A stretch of 64,000 nt of DNA, taken from NCBI GenBank assembly GCA_037367405.1, contig JAZKJV010011604.1, forward strand, positions 124,001 to 188,000, written 5' to 3'. Below the pieces are notes generated by a model. The model ran no database searches. It was not told the DNA's origin and saw nothing but the letters and a program-made list of their open reading frames with translations. Position 1 is the first letter of the stretch. Each line of letters begins with the position of its first letter. Origin of the DNA: Ottelia alismoides (lineage: Eukaryota; Streptophyta; Magnoliopsida; Alismatales; Hydrocharitaceae). Positions 45,601 through 57,775 of this stretch are shown piece by piece. The translations under genes and the position numbers were made by a program.

Positions 45601-46023
45601 TATCCTATATAATTTTATAGTCTTATTAAAAGAAAAAATAAATAAAATATAAAAAGAAAATACAATATTAGTAAATTAAAAATCAAAATAAAAAATTTAA
45701 AAATTTAAAAATTAAATAGAAAATATAAAATATAAAATTAAAAACCCAGAAAAATTTCAATTTGGCAAAGTGATTAATAAGACATAGGGTGCTTGACTTC
45801 TGTGTAGCCTGCTTTACTCCTTTGCTTCTTGAGTTCAACCCCTACTTGCTTGCCACTATACATTCATAGTAGGGTATAATAAATTTCAACTCTTGCGCAT
45901 AATTGCTTAATTATTTGTGTGGGTTAATTGTTGATCAATGAGAAGGTTTGAGTAGTCGCTTCAGTGATAGTGAGCCTGATTTGTTAGGCCATTACTTAGC
46001 GACTATCATCTTATCGTTTTTCA
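42670..46023 (+). repeat. Athila-2 3' LTR
   Basis: 3354 bp, same ends as the 5' LTR. It is shorter because about 430 bases covering the tandem repeats are gone at about 44943; the break joins short TTAGTA/TAGTA repeats. It keeps the G-box region (43784-43811) and W-box-like palindrome (43825-43840) and the pre-acceptor hairpin (44420-44428 with 44437-44445), but both candidate splice sites are altered. Confidence 0.93.
43784..43840 (+). promoter_or_regulatory. G-box and W-box-like palindromes (Athila-2 3' LTR)
   Basis: An imperfect palindrome centred on CACGTG (centre 43799/43800, arms CTGGTTGATC and GGTCCAACCAG) is followed by GTTGACC TC GGTCAAC (43825-43840). Confidence 0.62.
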
Positions 46024-46028
46024 TATTG
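46024..46028. other. Target site duplication of Athila-2 (right copy)
   Basis: TATTG, matching 17091-17095. Confidence 0.93.
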
Positions 46029-47695
46029 GGATGTGACAAAGATAAGGAAGGAGATCCCAAATCTTGCTTGAGATATAATGGTAAGTATATCTCTTACATT
46101 GAAAGTGATTAAGGGATTGAACTTTCAGTGTTGACAATGCAAGACAACTTTGATCAAAGTAATACACACACACACACATTTATGCAAATTTCTTATTCAT
46201 ATAATCATTCATTAAACCCACTCAATACTATACTCAATTATGACCAATATATTCTCATGAATTGGATTCATGATCAAGATATTGTACTTGTAGCTGGACA
46301 TATAATGTATGTGGCTGCAATATGTATGTTTCCTCATAATAATGAGGAATGACAATTAAATTGATAATAGGACAACAACCTAGGGTTTATGTGTCTATAT
46401 GGTCTTTCTCTCTCATCGAATGTACTTTGGAAGTACTATGTCGATGATGATCGTAATTTGTCAAATAATCCTTATAGAAATCTAAGAAGATGTTAAGGCA
46501 TACGTGTATGTTCTCGATATTTAATCATGAATGACATGGTTCACTGCATTATGCAGAATGGTGGCTTGATATAAGAAGATGTACTCAAAATGTTTGAGTA
46601 CCGACCTAAACCTAAGTAATTAAGAATTCAGATGTATGTAGATATGATGAGTGTCATCATTCTTTTATCTATACTCTAGTCATTCATGAAGCTTCATAAT
46701 ATTCATATTACATGAATTGAATGAAGCATGTATAAATGTTGAAATACTCTTATATTGAATTCTTTTGAGTTCAACATAAAAGATCCTTTTTCTTAAGCAA
46801 TGGTTGTTTATAAATGAAGAGAGCATAGTGGAAGCATGGGTTTGATACAGGAAAGAAGGAATGTTAAGGAGTTGAGTAGACTTCTGTAATTTCCATATGA
46901 CATCCAAATAGTTGGATAAATGCCAATAGTGCAATATGTCGATATACTAATAGTGTGACTATCTAGACTATCTTGGATACTTAGAGAAGGACTCATATAG
47001 TGCATTGGAATAATCTATATATACATATCATCATTAAAATTGACTTACTTATTCGATAATATTAGAAGTCTAATAATTGTATCTCATTCTTCTAATAACA
47101 CTTGCAATCGATTGCATATGTATTAGAAGATTAGAAATTTGATCTTAAGGTTTAATAATCATCCATGGATATTGATGCAATGGTTGCAACAATGTTTATT
47201 GGATAGAAAAACTTCATATTTTAAGTGGGTGAGTTCTTAGTATTAGAGAATGTCTCTATGACCTGGATATTAGAATACACTCAGTTTATTTCTAAATGTT
47301 TGAAATAAACATGAATTCTGGAATAAACATATCATAAAGAGTTATGATGGATATATTTCATACAGTAATATGACATCTTGAGGACTCTACTAAAATTAGA
47401 AAATTAATGAATGGTTCATTAACAATTCTAATATTGAAAATTTAAAACCTTAAAATATCAATAGGAGGATGAAGATCATTTGATAATGATATGAAATTAA
47501 ACCTTAGACATATGCCTGTTGATGAGATCAATACATTAGTAAGAGGTGAAACTTTAGAATGTCTAACATTTCAAATCTTACAAACTTGTGAATATTGTAT
47601 TTAAAAATAAAAATTTCCAATACACCCTTTCTTTAGGAATGGTGTTAGATGCCATGGTATTCAAGATCTCATACATATTGATGTATGTGAATCAT
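46029..47695 (+). pseudogene. Copia-P internal region, second piece
   Basis: Continues Copia-P from the Athila-2 site and aligns with the reverse complement of Copia-M 36310 to 34675. No frame longer than about 85 codons. The end lies in the stretch that in Copia-M resembles integrase (ATACATATTGATGTATGTG just before the break). ATCAT at 47691-47695 would be the target duplication of Athila-3; the other copy is outside the window. Confidence 0.75.
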
Positions 47696-49160
47696 TGATG
47701 AATCTCAGTTTCATCATCTTTATTCTATCATTTTTTCTTTAAAAACCCTAGTAAATGCGTGTAAATAACCTTAATTTAGTCATTTTAGCATTCATGCATC
47801 ACTGTGTAAATAGTGTATAAAATATAGTTTTTAATGTCAAAATTATAGAATAAAGAAAAGAAAAGAAAAATAATAAAATATTGAAGATATTTTATGACAT
47901 GAAATCCCGAGACCTAGGCATCTTGATGACTAGGATGACAAGGAATAAAGTAGGGGTAGATAAGGGTCAACATCTAATAAAATTCCTATTTATTTTATTC
48001 AATTTTATTCATTTTTATTCATTTTTTGGGACCTATTTTTAGTTCTACTTTTTATACTCAAATAAAGAAACTTTCTACATGAAAGTTGTAAATAATAAAA
48101 TATAGAAAAATGCAAAATTTATTTCATACAAAAATAATATACAGATAAAAATATATGATCTTAATAAGTTTACAAAATCCTAACTTTCCAGAACCATATC
48201 TCTCAAATAAAAACTCAAAATATATCAAAATTATCTTTAATTGTATATAAATTTTAATAAGCTTTTTAATGAAGTAGTTTCATATTTTTCTGAGTTACGG
48301 TGTGAAAGTTAGGTTTCAGATCCCTATTGTATAGTTATACAGATTAAAATATTCATTTTATTTATTATTCATTATTTTTATTAGTTTATATTTTTATAAT
48401 TATGTAAATATTATTTATAATATATATGCATATTAAAATGGGAATAAAACATCAACAAAATACCAAAATAAAATACTTAAATATAATACATAGATGAATT
48501 ACCTATCAATATACATATACAAATAACACCTCTTTTTATTTAATTGTATATATTACATCAGAAAAATAAAAATATATTTAAGTTTATAAAAATAATTATA
48601 AATATATAAAATAATAAACTTAATTAATAAATTAAAAATATAAAATAAAAAAAATACACAAAAACATAGATGAATATACCTATATATAGCCCTTAATAAG
48701 TAACTTGTATATCCAGACCTCGAAATAATAAATAAAAATTATAATAAAATAATTCATACAATAATAAAAACTTTTCCTTTTATAATCTCAAATTAATAAA
48801 ATAATTCGTTATTTTAAATCGAATTTATAAATATTTTTTCCACGGATTTTTCTGGTTAGTCCACGCGGATCAACTTGACCTCCCCATTGGTTGACCTCGG
48901 TCAACTCTCTGACTGAGGTATGCACTTTGTCATAACTAGGTTTTTGGCCATTTTTCGAGGATGCACATTTCACCGAATCATCCAGACTCCTTCTTGACTT
49001 TTTCTCCCCATTGATCGAGGATTCATGCCCTTGTGTTTTTTCGGTGATTGGAGCATCGATTCGCTCGATATCCTTCATTCTTTGGATCCTATCACCTCTC
49101 CTATACAAAACCCCATTCAATTTTCCCTCGCTCTTTTGAACTCTCTTTGACCTAGCTTGG

Positions 49161-49165
49161 CCCTC
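49161..49165. other. Target site duplication of the solo LTR (left copy)
   Basis: CCCTC here and at 52908-52912 flank the inverted LTR; removing it rejoins the Athila-3 LTR. Confidence 0.92.
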
Positions 49166-50328
49166 TGATAAACGAGAAGATGGGAGTCGCTAAGTAATGG
49201 CATGCCAATTCAGGCTCACTGTCGCTGAGGCGAATACTCAAACATTCTCATTGATCAACAATTAACCCACACAAATAATTGAGCAATTAAAAAAAAAAGA
49301 TTTAAAATTTATTATACCCTACTAAGAATGTATAGTGGCAAGCAAGTAGGGGTCGATCACATGAAGCAAAGGTGTTAAGCAAGCAAGATAAAAAATCAAG
49401 CACCAAATATCTTTTCATACACTTAGCCAAGTTGAGACTTTTTGTGGGTTTTTAACTATATATTTTTTATTTTATTTTATATTATTATATTTTAATTTTT
49501 AATTTATTGATTTTGTATTTTCTTTTTATATTTTCTATTGTTTATTTTGTTTTTCTTTTAAAAAGGATATAAAACTATATAATGAGTATAGGAAATAAAT
49601 TGTTTTTGTGCTTTTTATATTTTTTAATGTTTTTTGTGATTTTTCTATATTTTTGCTAATTTGTTTGTATTTTGAAAGTCATAAATACTTAAAATAGGGA
49701 ATAAAATATTGATTCGAAATTAAAATGGAGATGAAAAATATCAATCAGAGATAAAAATTCTGCAATTTAATTTTAAAATAAATATAATAGTGTAAAGAAA
49801 ATTCAGAGATAGAAAATAGTTTTTTAGGGTTTTTCTTAAAGATTTTATACATTTTTATAAATGTTTTACAGGTTTACAATTTTTATGGGTTTTCTTTTAT
49901 ACTTTTTAGTGATTTTTGGTCAAATATAAAACACACTGGAATAAACAAAATATATTTTTTTGGAAATTTTTCAAAAATGTTTTACAATTTTTATCGATTT
50001 TCGAATGCAAACAGGGTTGAAAATGCATGTTTTTTATTTTTATAAATATTAAAATGCTTCAAATGCACAATAAAAATATATGCGTGAAAATATAATGCTA
50101 CAGGAACACTATGATATTTTTTGGATTTTTTAGATATTTATAGATGCATGAATGAAATAGAAATAACAAAGAGAAACTACACTACTAGGAAGGGTAATTT
50201 TGTGAATATTAAAAAGTTTGAGGAATAACGTGCAATTTTTCAAGAAACTTTTAATGTATGCAAAAAGTTATGGGATTAGAACTCAATGCAAAAAGCCATG
50301 AGGATATATCTACAAAAACGCTAAGGAT

Positions 50329-50346
50329 CACGTGGGTAACCACGTG
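50329..50346. promoter_or_regulatory. Inverted pair of G-boxes
   Basis: CACGTGG GTAA CCACGTG, a perfect 7 bp inverted repeat in the tandem-repeat zone of the solo LTR. Confidence 0.6.
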
Positions 50347-51076
50347 CGCCCCTTGCGAGGGTACAACTGTAATTTCCAAAAAGTCAAGGCCCTACTTCAA
50401 ATCTACCAAAAATTTATAACTTAATTAATTAAAAATCCGACTAAAAATTAAATACCAAAACCCACAAGGGCTTGGCTGCAAAATATCCCAGTTGTCGGCT
50501 GACCTAGACAAGGACTTAAGTGCAAATAAAAGTAATACGAGTGTTTTTATGCAATTATTACAAAAACATAACACGGTAAATGAAAGCTTTAGTACTACTT
50601 AGTAAATAGAAAAAGATGGTCGGGTTAAGTTGCAAAATACCGAGGAGCATGCGATCAAACGGCCGGCGAGCGTTCACTTAGACATGTGTCGGATCAGGGA
50701 TGACCGATGACGATTCGTGTTCTGCAACCCAAATTAGACGGCTGATGATTATCGGACGGTGTTTGGCGCATGTGATCGAACAGTAACTGAATGACCTGGA
50801 AGATCAGGGCCAGATCCAACGGTGCAGAGGGTGGATGGAAGAACATGGATCCTCCCTCGGGGAGGCGAGTTTCCCCGGCTTCGCTTCTCCTCTTCTGTTG
50901 CTCGATGATGCTCCTAAATGGCCTCGGGTGTTCCGACAGGATTCCTCAATATGCTGGGAGCGACAAAACTTGCCTGGGTGGGTTATCGTTCTCAAACGGA
51001 GGTGGCGGAGTTGAGAGGCTCCAGGATCTCTGGTGTTGACCAAAAATTTCTCCAGGCGTGAAGGCAAGCACGAGCC

Positions 51077-51314
51077 CTGCAAGAAAAGGGTGAAGGGGTC
51101 GAGGGCAAAGTGACTCGACCTTGCAGTAGGGAAGAATAGGCTGATGGAACGACTAGTTTCCATTGATGATGGCTGGCAAAGCTCGAAGCTCGGTCGGGCT
51201 TATATCGAGAGCGGATCCTGATGATTTTTGGATGAAATAAAGGAAGGAGACGTGCTACGATCTACTACGGATAACCTAAAGATGGAAAAAAGCACAAAAG
51301 AAAAAGAGACTCAC
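51077..51314 (-). other. Candidate leader intron in the solo LTR
   Basis: Minus strand: TTTG|GTGAGT at 51314 and TTTTCTTGCAG| ending at 51077, 238 bases. A GGTCGAG/CTCGACC hairpin (51098-51120) lies just before the acceptor, as in the Athila-1 and Athila-2 LTRs. Confidence 0.5.
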
Positions 51315-51748
51315 CAAAGGGGCCGCCGACAACTAGCTTGCGTAGCCCTACTCCGGCGAGCTGGAGCCGCTCGATTTGATGCCTGCGATGCCTCCTAGAG
51401 GATGCACTCCACTCCTGTTGTCACCAGGAAGGTCTTCGAGCTCCCAGGGTTGGGTTTCTCGGGTGGAAGAGTGGTCAAAAGTCCAAGGGATCTCAGGGGT
51501 TGGTCTTATGCAGGTTGACGAGCAGTCTCAAAGGACGAGCCGTATCTCTCGAATCGGTGATCCAATCCCCAAGGTTACATCTAGGTGTGCATCCTCGATA
51601 ACAGGGGATCAAAAGTCAAGAAGGCCTCGTTACAAAATAGTGAAAGAATCGATATATAAAACTCGACAAAAACGGTGAGAAATGAGGTCTGACAAAGGTG
51701 GCAGCGCGGGTCAGAGAGCAGACCGGGGTCCACTCTCCTTGCCCTCTA

Positions 51749-51768
51749 GTTGGTCCACGTGGACCAAC
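51749..51768. promoter_or_regulatory. G-box palindrome of the solo LTR
   Basis: GTTGGTCCAC followed by GTGGACCAAC, a perfect 20 bp palindrome with CACGTG at the centre. The W-box-like palindrome of the other LTRs is not seen next to it. Confidence 0.68.
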
Positions 51769-54700
51769 CAGAAAAAGGCCACCTGAAAAGAATAGAAAAT
51801 AGATTTTAAATAATAAAAGATTTTATTAATTTTAGGTTATTAAATAAAAAATGTTTCTTATTTTCTAACATATTTTATGATGATTTTTATTTATTTTTCG
51901 AGTTTTGTAAGTACAAGTTTCCTTTTATGGGCTATATATAGGTATATTCATCTATATATTTTAATGTTTTATTTTTATTTGTAAAATTAATTTTATTATT
52001 TTTGTTTATTATTTTATATATTTATAACTTAATTTTATACACTTGAATAAATTTTTATTTTATTTTTCTGATGTATTATGTACAATTAAATAAATAGTTG
52101 TATCTATTCTATAGGTATAGATATATGAATTTCATCTATATGCTTAATGCAACTATTTTATTTTTGTGTTTTATTTATGTTTTTATTATTGTTTTAATAT
52201 ACACAAGTATTATAAATAATATTTACGAAATTATGAAAATATAAAATTACAAAAATAATGAAAAATAAATAAAATGAATATTTTAATCAGTACAGGTATA
52301 CAATAGGGATCTGAAACTCAACTTTCAAACTGTAAGTATGAAAAATATGAAACCACCTTCATTAAATAGGTTATTAAAAGTTATATACAATTAAAGGTGA
52401 TTTTGATACATTTTGAGTTTTTATTTGAGAGATACATGTCTGGGAAGTTGGGATTCTAAAACTTATTAAGATCATAACTTTTTATGTGTATGAAATCAAT
52501 TTTGTATTTTTCTATATGTAATTATCTATAACTTTCATGTTCAAAGTTTCTTTATTTGAAGTATAAAAAGTGGAACTAAAAATAGGTCACAAAAATAAAT
52601 AAATAATGAATTAAATAAAAAGAAATTTTATTGTATTTTGGCCCTTATCTCCCCCTACTTTATTCCTTTTCGACCTAGTCATCGAGATGCCTAGGTCTCG
52701 GGGTTTTGGGTCATAAAATATTTGCAATATTTTATTCTTTTTCTTTTTTCTTTTCTCTATTCTATAATTTTGTCTTTAAAACCATATTTGTATAATATTT
52801 ACACAATGATGCATGAATGATAAAATGCTTAATGGTATTTACACCCATTTACTAGGATTTTTAAGGCAGAAATGATAGAATAAAGATGATGAAACGGACG
52901 TTCATCACCCTCCTTGCTTGCTCTCTGGACTAGAGGTTGTGACAGGGCATCCTCCAGCCAATCAGAGTGGCTTCAAGAGACGTTTTAGGGTGGCTCCACC
53001 CCCATCTCCAGCCCTCCACCATGAGATTCTATCTTCTTGGCTGCCAGCCAGTCTAAGTACACCTCTTTCCTTGTCTTTTTAGCTTAGAATAATCCGTAGG
53101 ATTCCTTATGTTTTTTATTTATCGTTCATTTACTTCTTTAGTGTTGATTTGCTCCTTCGTAGATCGCCGGAGTTGAGCTGCAGTGAACCTCATTCCCAGA
53201 GCCTCATGTGTTCCCGACTCTACAATCACTTTCATTTCCTTGCCACTTCACTTCCTCGTCATGTCCACCTTTCTCTCAATCAGATCAAGCATTGATCTGG
53301 CATCTCAGAGCTCCACCTTCTACCCCTCGCTGAAGCTGCCTCCACCCCCTCCACCAGACACTCTACCACGCTAATAAGATCTACGAGCCCTTCTATTATT
53401 TGCTGGAGCATTTCATGCAGGGTCAAGAGCCAAAAGACCCCCCAAGGGGTCAAATTTTGCCGGACGCATGGTACTTGGAGCCCATTTCCTTCTCTGACCT
53501 CGCGGCGATGCATCGAGGATCTTTGAGCCATTTTGGCTCCGCCGGCAAATCGAGGACCCTTCCAGGAACGCCGGGGACAACTTTGTGCTGCGAAGGAACA
53601 TCAAATGGAGAAGATCACATCTAGAGAAACTCACCCAATTGCTGGCTCGTTCCTGTTCTTCTAGCGGGCTTCCCCGTCATTCGATCTCCTCAGTTCTTCC
53701 AGAGTTTGCAGCTGCCGTTGGATCCTCTACACCCTTTGTGTGTGTATTTTGCAACCTCGCCTTTACATTTTTGTATTTAAATATGTTTATAATATTTCCT
53801 CTATCGTTGAAAACTTTTGTAATAATTGCAACAAAACCCCCTAAACTTGTGGTATTTATGATTGGGTCCATGTCACATCACCGCACTTGATGCTTCATGT
53901 GTGGGGGCATTTTGCAGTGGTACCCCCACACTTTTGGTTATTTGTGTTTAGTCCCATAACTATTTTATTCAGTATTTATTTTAGTAAAAAATTGCAATCG
54001 AGCCCGTAAAGTTTCTATCAAATACATTTTGGTCCCTACCAGCGTGCCTCACATGTGCGAACATGTGAGTTGCGCATTTTGTAGGGAGGCCCTTGCATGT
54101 ATCAGAATTTATAAAAGGTCCATTAACTTTTTGTGCACGTTTAAATATTTTGGAAATATTGCACTTTGGCTCCGATATTTTTTGCCATTTACAACTATAC
54201 CCTTGCTAGTAGTGTAGTTTCTCTTTGTTGTCTCTATTTATTTTAAATTGCAATTCAACTAGAAAAATACCCAAAAAATAGACATAGCTTCCCGTTGCAT
54301 TGATCTTTTACGCTATTATTTTTATATTACATTTTGAGGCTATTTATTACTTATGAAAATTTAAAACTTCCCTTTTTGTCCCTATTCACACTTTAAAACC
54401 CATAAAAATACAAAACCATTTTAAATATTAAAAAAAATAATTTTTTAGATATTTTGCAACTCCATACCAAAAATCATTAAAAAAATGTAAAAGAAAACTC
54501 TAAAAATTGAGAAATCCTTAAAACTTTTATAAAAATATAAAAAATTTTTGAAAAATCCAAAAATTGTATTTTTGATTTATAAATTTTCTTTATATTATGA
54601 TATTTATTTTAAAATTAATTTAGAGTGATTTTGTTATTGTTTGGTATTTTTCCTCTCCATTTTTATTTCAGATACTTATTTTTAACCCTTATTTTGGGTA

Positions 54701-55288
54701 TTTTTTACTTTCAAAATATATAAAATTTAGTAAAAAATCTTGAAAAATCACAAAAACATAAAAAAATTATCTAAAACTCAAAAGTATTTCAATTTCTTAT
54801 TTTTGATTATTTTGTTACTTATTATATCTATTATTGCCTATATTGTATATATATATCTTATATATCGCTTTATATATTTTAAAAGAAAAAAGAAAATATA
54901 TAAAATAGAAAATATAAAAAATACAAAAGTAGAAAATTGAAAATCAAAATATCAAAATAGAAAATGGAAAAAGTAAAATATAATAAAATATAAAATTAAA
55001 ACCCACAAAAAATGCACTTATATAGACAAATTCATCACTTTCACATTTTTGTGCTTCATAGCCTCGATCTATCCTACATTGTATTCGACACTCTACACAT
55101 ACTTGTACCTATACAAATCCTTGTTATAGTGTTATAATAAAATTTAACTCCACAATCACTTTTTCGTTATTTGATTTATTTATTGTTGGTCAATTATTGA
55201 ATTTAGCAGTTTTCTGGAGCGGACAACACATCGACTGCGGTCTCGCCTTGTGAGACCGTACAACCCTTTGCAAAATCATTTTTTCAAA

Positions 55289-55306
55289 TGGCGTCGTTGC
55301 CAGGGA
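55289..55306 (+). promoter_or_regulatory. Athila-3 primer binding site (tRNA-Asp type)
   Basis: TGGCGTCGTTGCCAGGGA two bases after the LTR end; two transitions away from the usual Athila site. Confidence 0.86.
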
Positions 55307-56590
55307 GCAACGATAGATTAGCTTTTTGATTGATTGTGAATATTTGTCTATATTTTGCCTCGTTCATTTTCTTATTTCTTTGATATAATTCTTTGGATTA
55401 TCTAACCACTCTCTTGGTTATCTTTGTGCGAGGAACACGGATCGAGGGAGGCACTCACTTCTAGGAGTACCTGCGCAACCACGTGAAACACTTTTGGTCT
55501 AGCACAAAGGAGGCTTTGGAGAGAATTTTGAAGATAATTATTTGTAGCATTTATTTGTGTAATTTAAATGAGAGAGAGAGATGTATTATTGTAATAACAC
55601 AGGTACTCTAGACTCCGGACACTCGGGTCCAATTTCCAAGTGTTTCTTTACTTGGGGGCTCACCATAGTTTTTCATGTTTTCATCGCCTTTTTTATTTTG
55701 TTTCTCGGTTTTGTTTTATTTCTTTTGCGTGATTGAGCCCTTAGTTTTAGGAGTTGCTTGACAATAGATTAAGGCCAAACACCTAATTATATTTGCATGT
55801 TCCATAATGATGTTTGGATTTAGTCAAATCAAACTGCTTCTCACTTAGTCTCAAAACCTCGCACCGCAAGAGTCCTCTATATAATGCTTGCAGGACCCAT
55901 TGTTGTGGGCATCGGGGAGACTCCAAGACCGGACACTTCGGTTCCATTGTAAGTCATTAGCCTTGGTTCTTCACGATAATAGCAATTTCTAATCTTAGGG
56001 TGATCTCATCGTCTTGCATTTCCATATATTTAAGGTTTCAATACTGCTGAGCATCTTTACATGTAGAGTGTTGGAGGCAAGGTGAGCATTTACACTTTGG
56101 CATTCATCATCGATTTGCCGCTTGCATTGCTTTTTAGCATCTCCCTCTGATTTTGATCACTTAGGTGCTTAAAGGAATTTATTCCCTGATAGGATTCGTG
56201 CATTTCTTATAAAAATCCAAAAAGAAATGATAATCAATAAAATTGCATTGCAACATTGCTAAACCCTAAAATCAACCAAAAAGAAAAATCTTGTCTTGGG
56301 GCAAGCAATCCCCTCATTGTCTAAGTTTTAATTGCTCGTGCACACACTAAGGATTAGTGCCCAAATCCTATCAATCCTCCTAAGTGTCTGCAATTTTTGA
56401 CTTCTCACCTAACTCTAAAATAGACAAGATAAAAAGACCATACTTTACTATCTTTACCGAGTTGACTAGGTGAATTGAGGGGTTTGTCTTGTGTGAGTTT
56501 TGATTGTGATTGTTTCGTGTGCATACTCCATCAATTCTACGTATTTACTCCTTTTTCTCATTTCTCTTGATTTGACCTTCATGCTCCCCA
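55307..56590 (+). other. Athila-3 untranslated leader
   Basis: Aligns in blocks with the other two leaders: GA-rich tract (55568-55580), TGTAATAACAC block near 55592, GCAGGACCCATTG near 55889 and the stem-loop at 56295-56317. No supported coding sequence. Confidence 0.68.
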
Positions 56591-57436
56591 ATCATTTTCC
56601 TTTTATTTTGAGATGGCCGACTAGAGTGTATTTTATCCGGACTTTGCGGATCCATCATTCACTCCAGCCAGTCCACCTCCTTTTTTCCAGGAGGACTTTG
56701 CTCCTGACTTCTATACATATCCTCTTCAGCCACAGATTCAGACCTCGTATTTTTACCTGCCTCCACCTTCACATTTCCCTTCACATCCACTCGAGACTGA
56801 TATGTTGGAGTCACCTTTCATGGAGTCCACCCTTGAGCACATGACCCAGATAATGGTTCATATGAGACAATAGATTGACAACCTTACTAGTATAAATAAG
56901 AGCGACAATGATACTCCACCATTTGATGATATGGGTTCACTCTAGGAATTTCCATGAGAGGTTTCAATCACCCAAAATAAAAAAATTGAGAAAAAATTAA
57001 AAATCCAAAACAAATTCAGGAGACGCCTGATTGAATTATATTTTGAGGAGGATCACTTGCCAGATCATTTTCGCACACACTCACTCACATCTTGTCCCAT
57101 CCCTGTCCCTAAGGATGTTGTTGTATAGACTACTCTTAGTATTCCTCATGGAGATGCTGATTCTGATCTCCTCCCTTGTATGGAGGAGATCCAAAAATTC
57201 AAAAAAATGTTGACTGAACCAAAAGTGGTGGTTGTTATTCACGAGATCATTGATGACCTACTTTGCCATGACCCAATTATCTGCTCCTCATCATAAGAAG
57301 AGAAAGCAGAGGATAAGATCTGAGCGTTATATTCTGACCATGGCCAGAGTCCAGGCCATCGCCCATCGTTCATCTTCTATGAAAAAGGAACACTGTCACA
57401 CCTCTTATGATTTACACCATCTCTGATCATTTATGT
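56591..57436 (+). pseudogene. Athila-3 shortened gag/linker remnant
   Basis: From the sequence after GAGATGGCC (56613) a Pro/Tyr-rich frame can be followed (for example FTPASPPPFFQEDFAPDFYT near 56655), then a Lys-rich piece and VVVIHEIIDDLL near 57222. It resembles the proline-rich linker between Gag and protease, not the capsid: none of the FHGL or HEAWERF motifs are found. Stops at 56871, 56945 and 57126 break it. Confidence 0.5.
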
Positions 57437-57775
57437 GATACACTCTCCTTGAAGGTGGTGCATCAATCAATATAATATCATTCTTGTTGGTACAATCTAT
57501 TCTTCTTGGGACTCTCAAGAAAACCAGGATGATAGTACACTTTGTTGATGGATCAATAATGAGGCTAAAGGATATTATTGAGAATGCCGTCATTCTGATT
57601 TAGGGCATGAGCTTCATGACAAGCTTTGTTGTTTTACCCATGGAGACCTCCACCCCTGTGGAGTGTCCTCCAATCATCGTGGGACGACCCTTCTTCGCCC
57701 CTACGACAACTGTTATAGATTACAGATCAGGAGAGACTCACTTCCGTTCTGATGTTGGAGTGATGTGTTGATCAC
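57437..57775 (+). pseudogene. Athila-3 aspartic protease remnant with altered active site
   Basis: About 107 codons align with the Athila-1 and -2 protease: GGASINIISF near 57454, LGTLKKTRMIVHFVDGSIMR, FVVLPMETSTP and PPIIVGRPFFAPTTTVIDYR. The catalytic Asp-Ser-Gly reads Glu-Gly-Gly (57451-57459), so it cannot act as an aspartic protease. One in-frame TAG lies at 57601-57603. Length and spacing are otherwise kept, so most of the domain is still legible although RT and integrase are gone. Confidence 0.72.

Larger units (their letters stand above)
17096..46023 (+). mobile_element. Athila-2: complete but decayed Athila element carrying a nested copia
   Basis: Both LTRs (17096-20875 and 42670-46023), a tRNA-Asp primer site, leader, decayed gag-pol, hairpin array, 3' non-coding region and polypurine tract are present, bounded by the TATTG duplication. 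Without Copia-M (30037-40557) it would be about 18.4 kb. Coding sequence is AT-richer than Athila-1 and has many stops and shifts, so it is older or has drifted longer. Confidence 0.94.
13803..47695 (+). mobile_element. Copia-P: old plus-strand Ty1/copia element, interrupted
   Basis: Two pieces, 13803-17095 and 46029-47695, read collinearly with the reverse complement of Copia-M (about 31985 down to 34675). The first piece is most of a 5' LTR, a Met-tRNA primer site and the leader. The second continues exactly where the first stops and ends inside the integrase-like part. Athila-2 fills the gap. The first roughly 560 bases of its LTR are missing, consistent with Athila-1 having inserted in that LTR. 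The rest of the element lies beyond Athila-3, outside the window. Coding sequence is too decayed to translate over useful lengths. Confidence 0.85.
49166..52907 (-). repeat. Solo Athila-type LTR, minus strand
   Basis: 3742 bp. On the minus strand it starts TGATGAACG at 52907 and ends ..TTTATCA at 49166, with the family order of blocks and CCCTC duplications at both ends. No internal region is present, so it is the product of LTR-LTR recombination. A G-box palindrome is at 51749-51768, a candidate intron at 51314-51077, paired CACGTG sites at 50329-50346 and TTTATT (AATAAA on the minus strand) at 49308-49313. Frames such as 50804-51163 are in the GC-rich leader and are not supported as genes. 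Confidence 0.93.
47696..55286 (+). repeat. Athila-3 5' LTR, split by a solo LTR
   Basis: Left part 47696-49165 (TGATGAATC.. with W-box-like palindrome 48890-48905 and TATACAAAA near 49103) and right part 52913-55286 (..TTTTTTCA). Together about 3.84 kb, the family length. The right part has the tandem-repeat zone (53740-54200, with CTCACATG..CATGTGAG near 54048), A-rich zone and AATAAA (55136-55141). The sequence is clearly diverged from the other LTRs. Confidence 0.87.
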
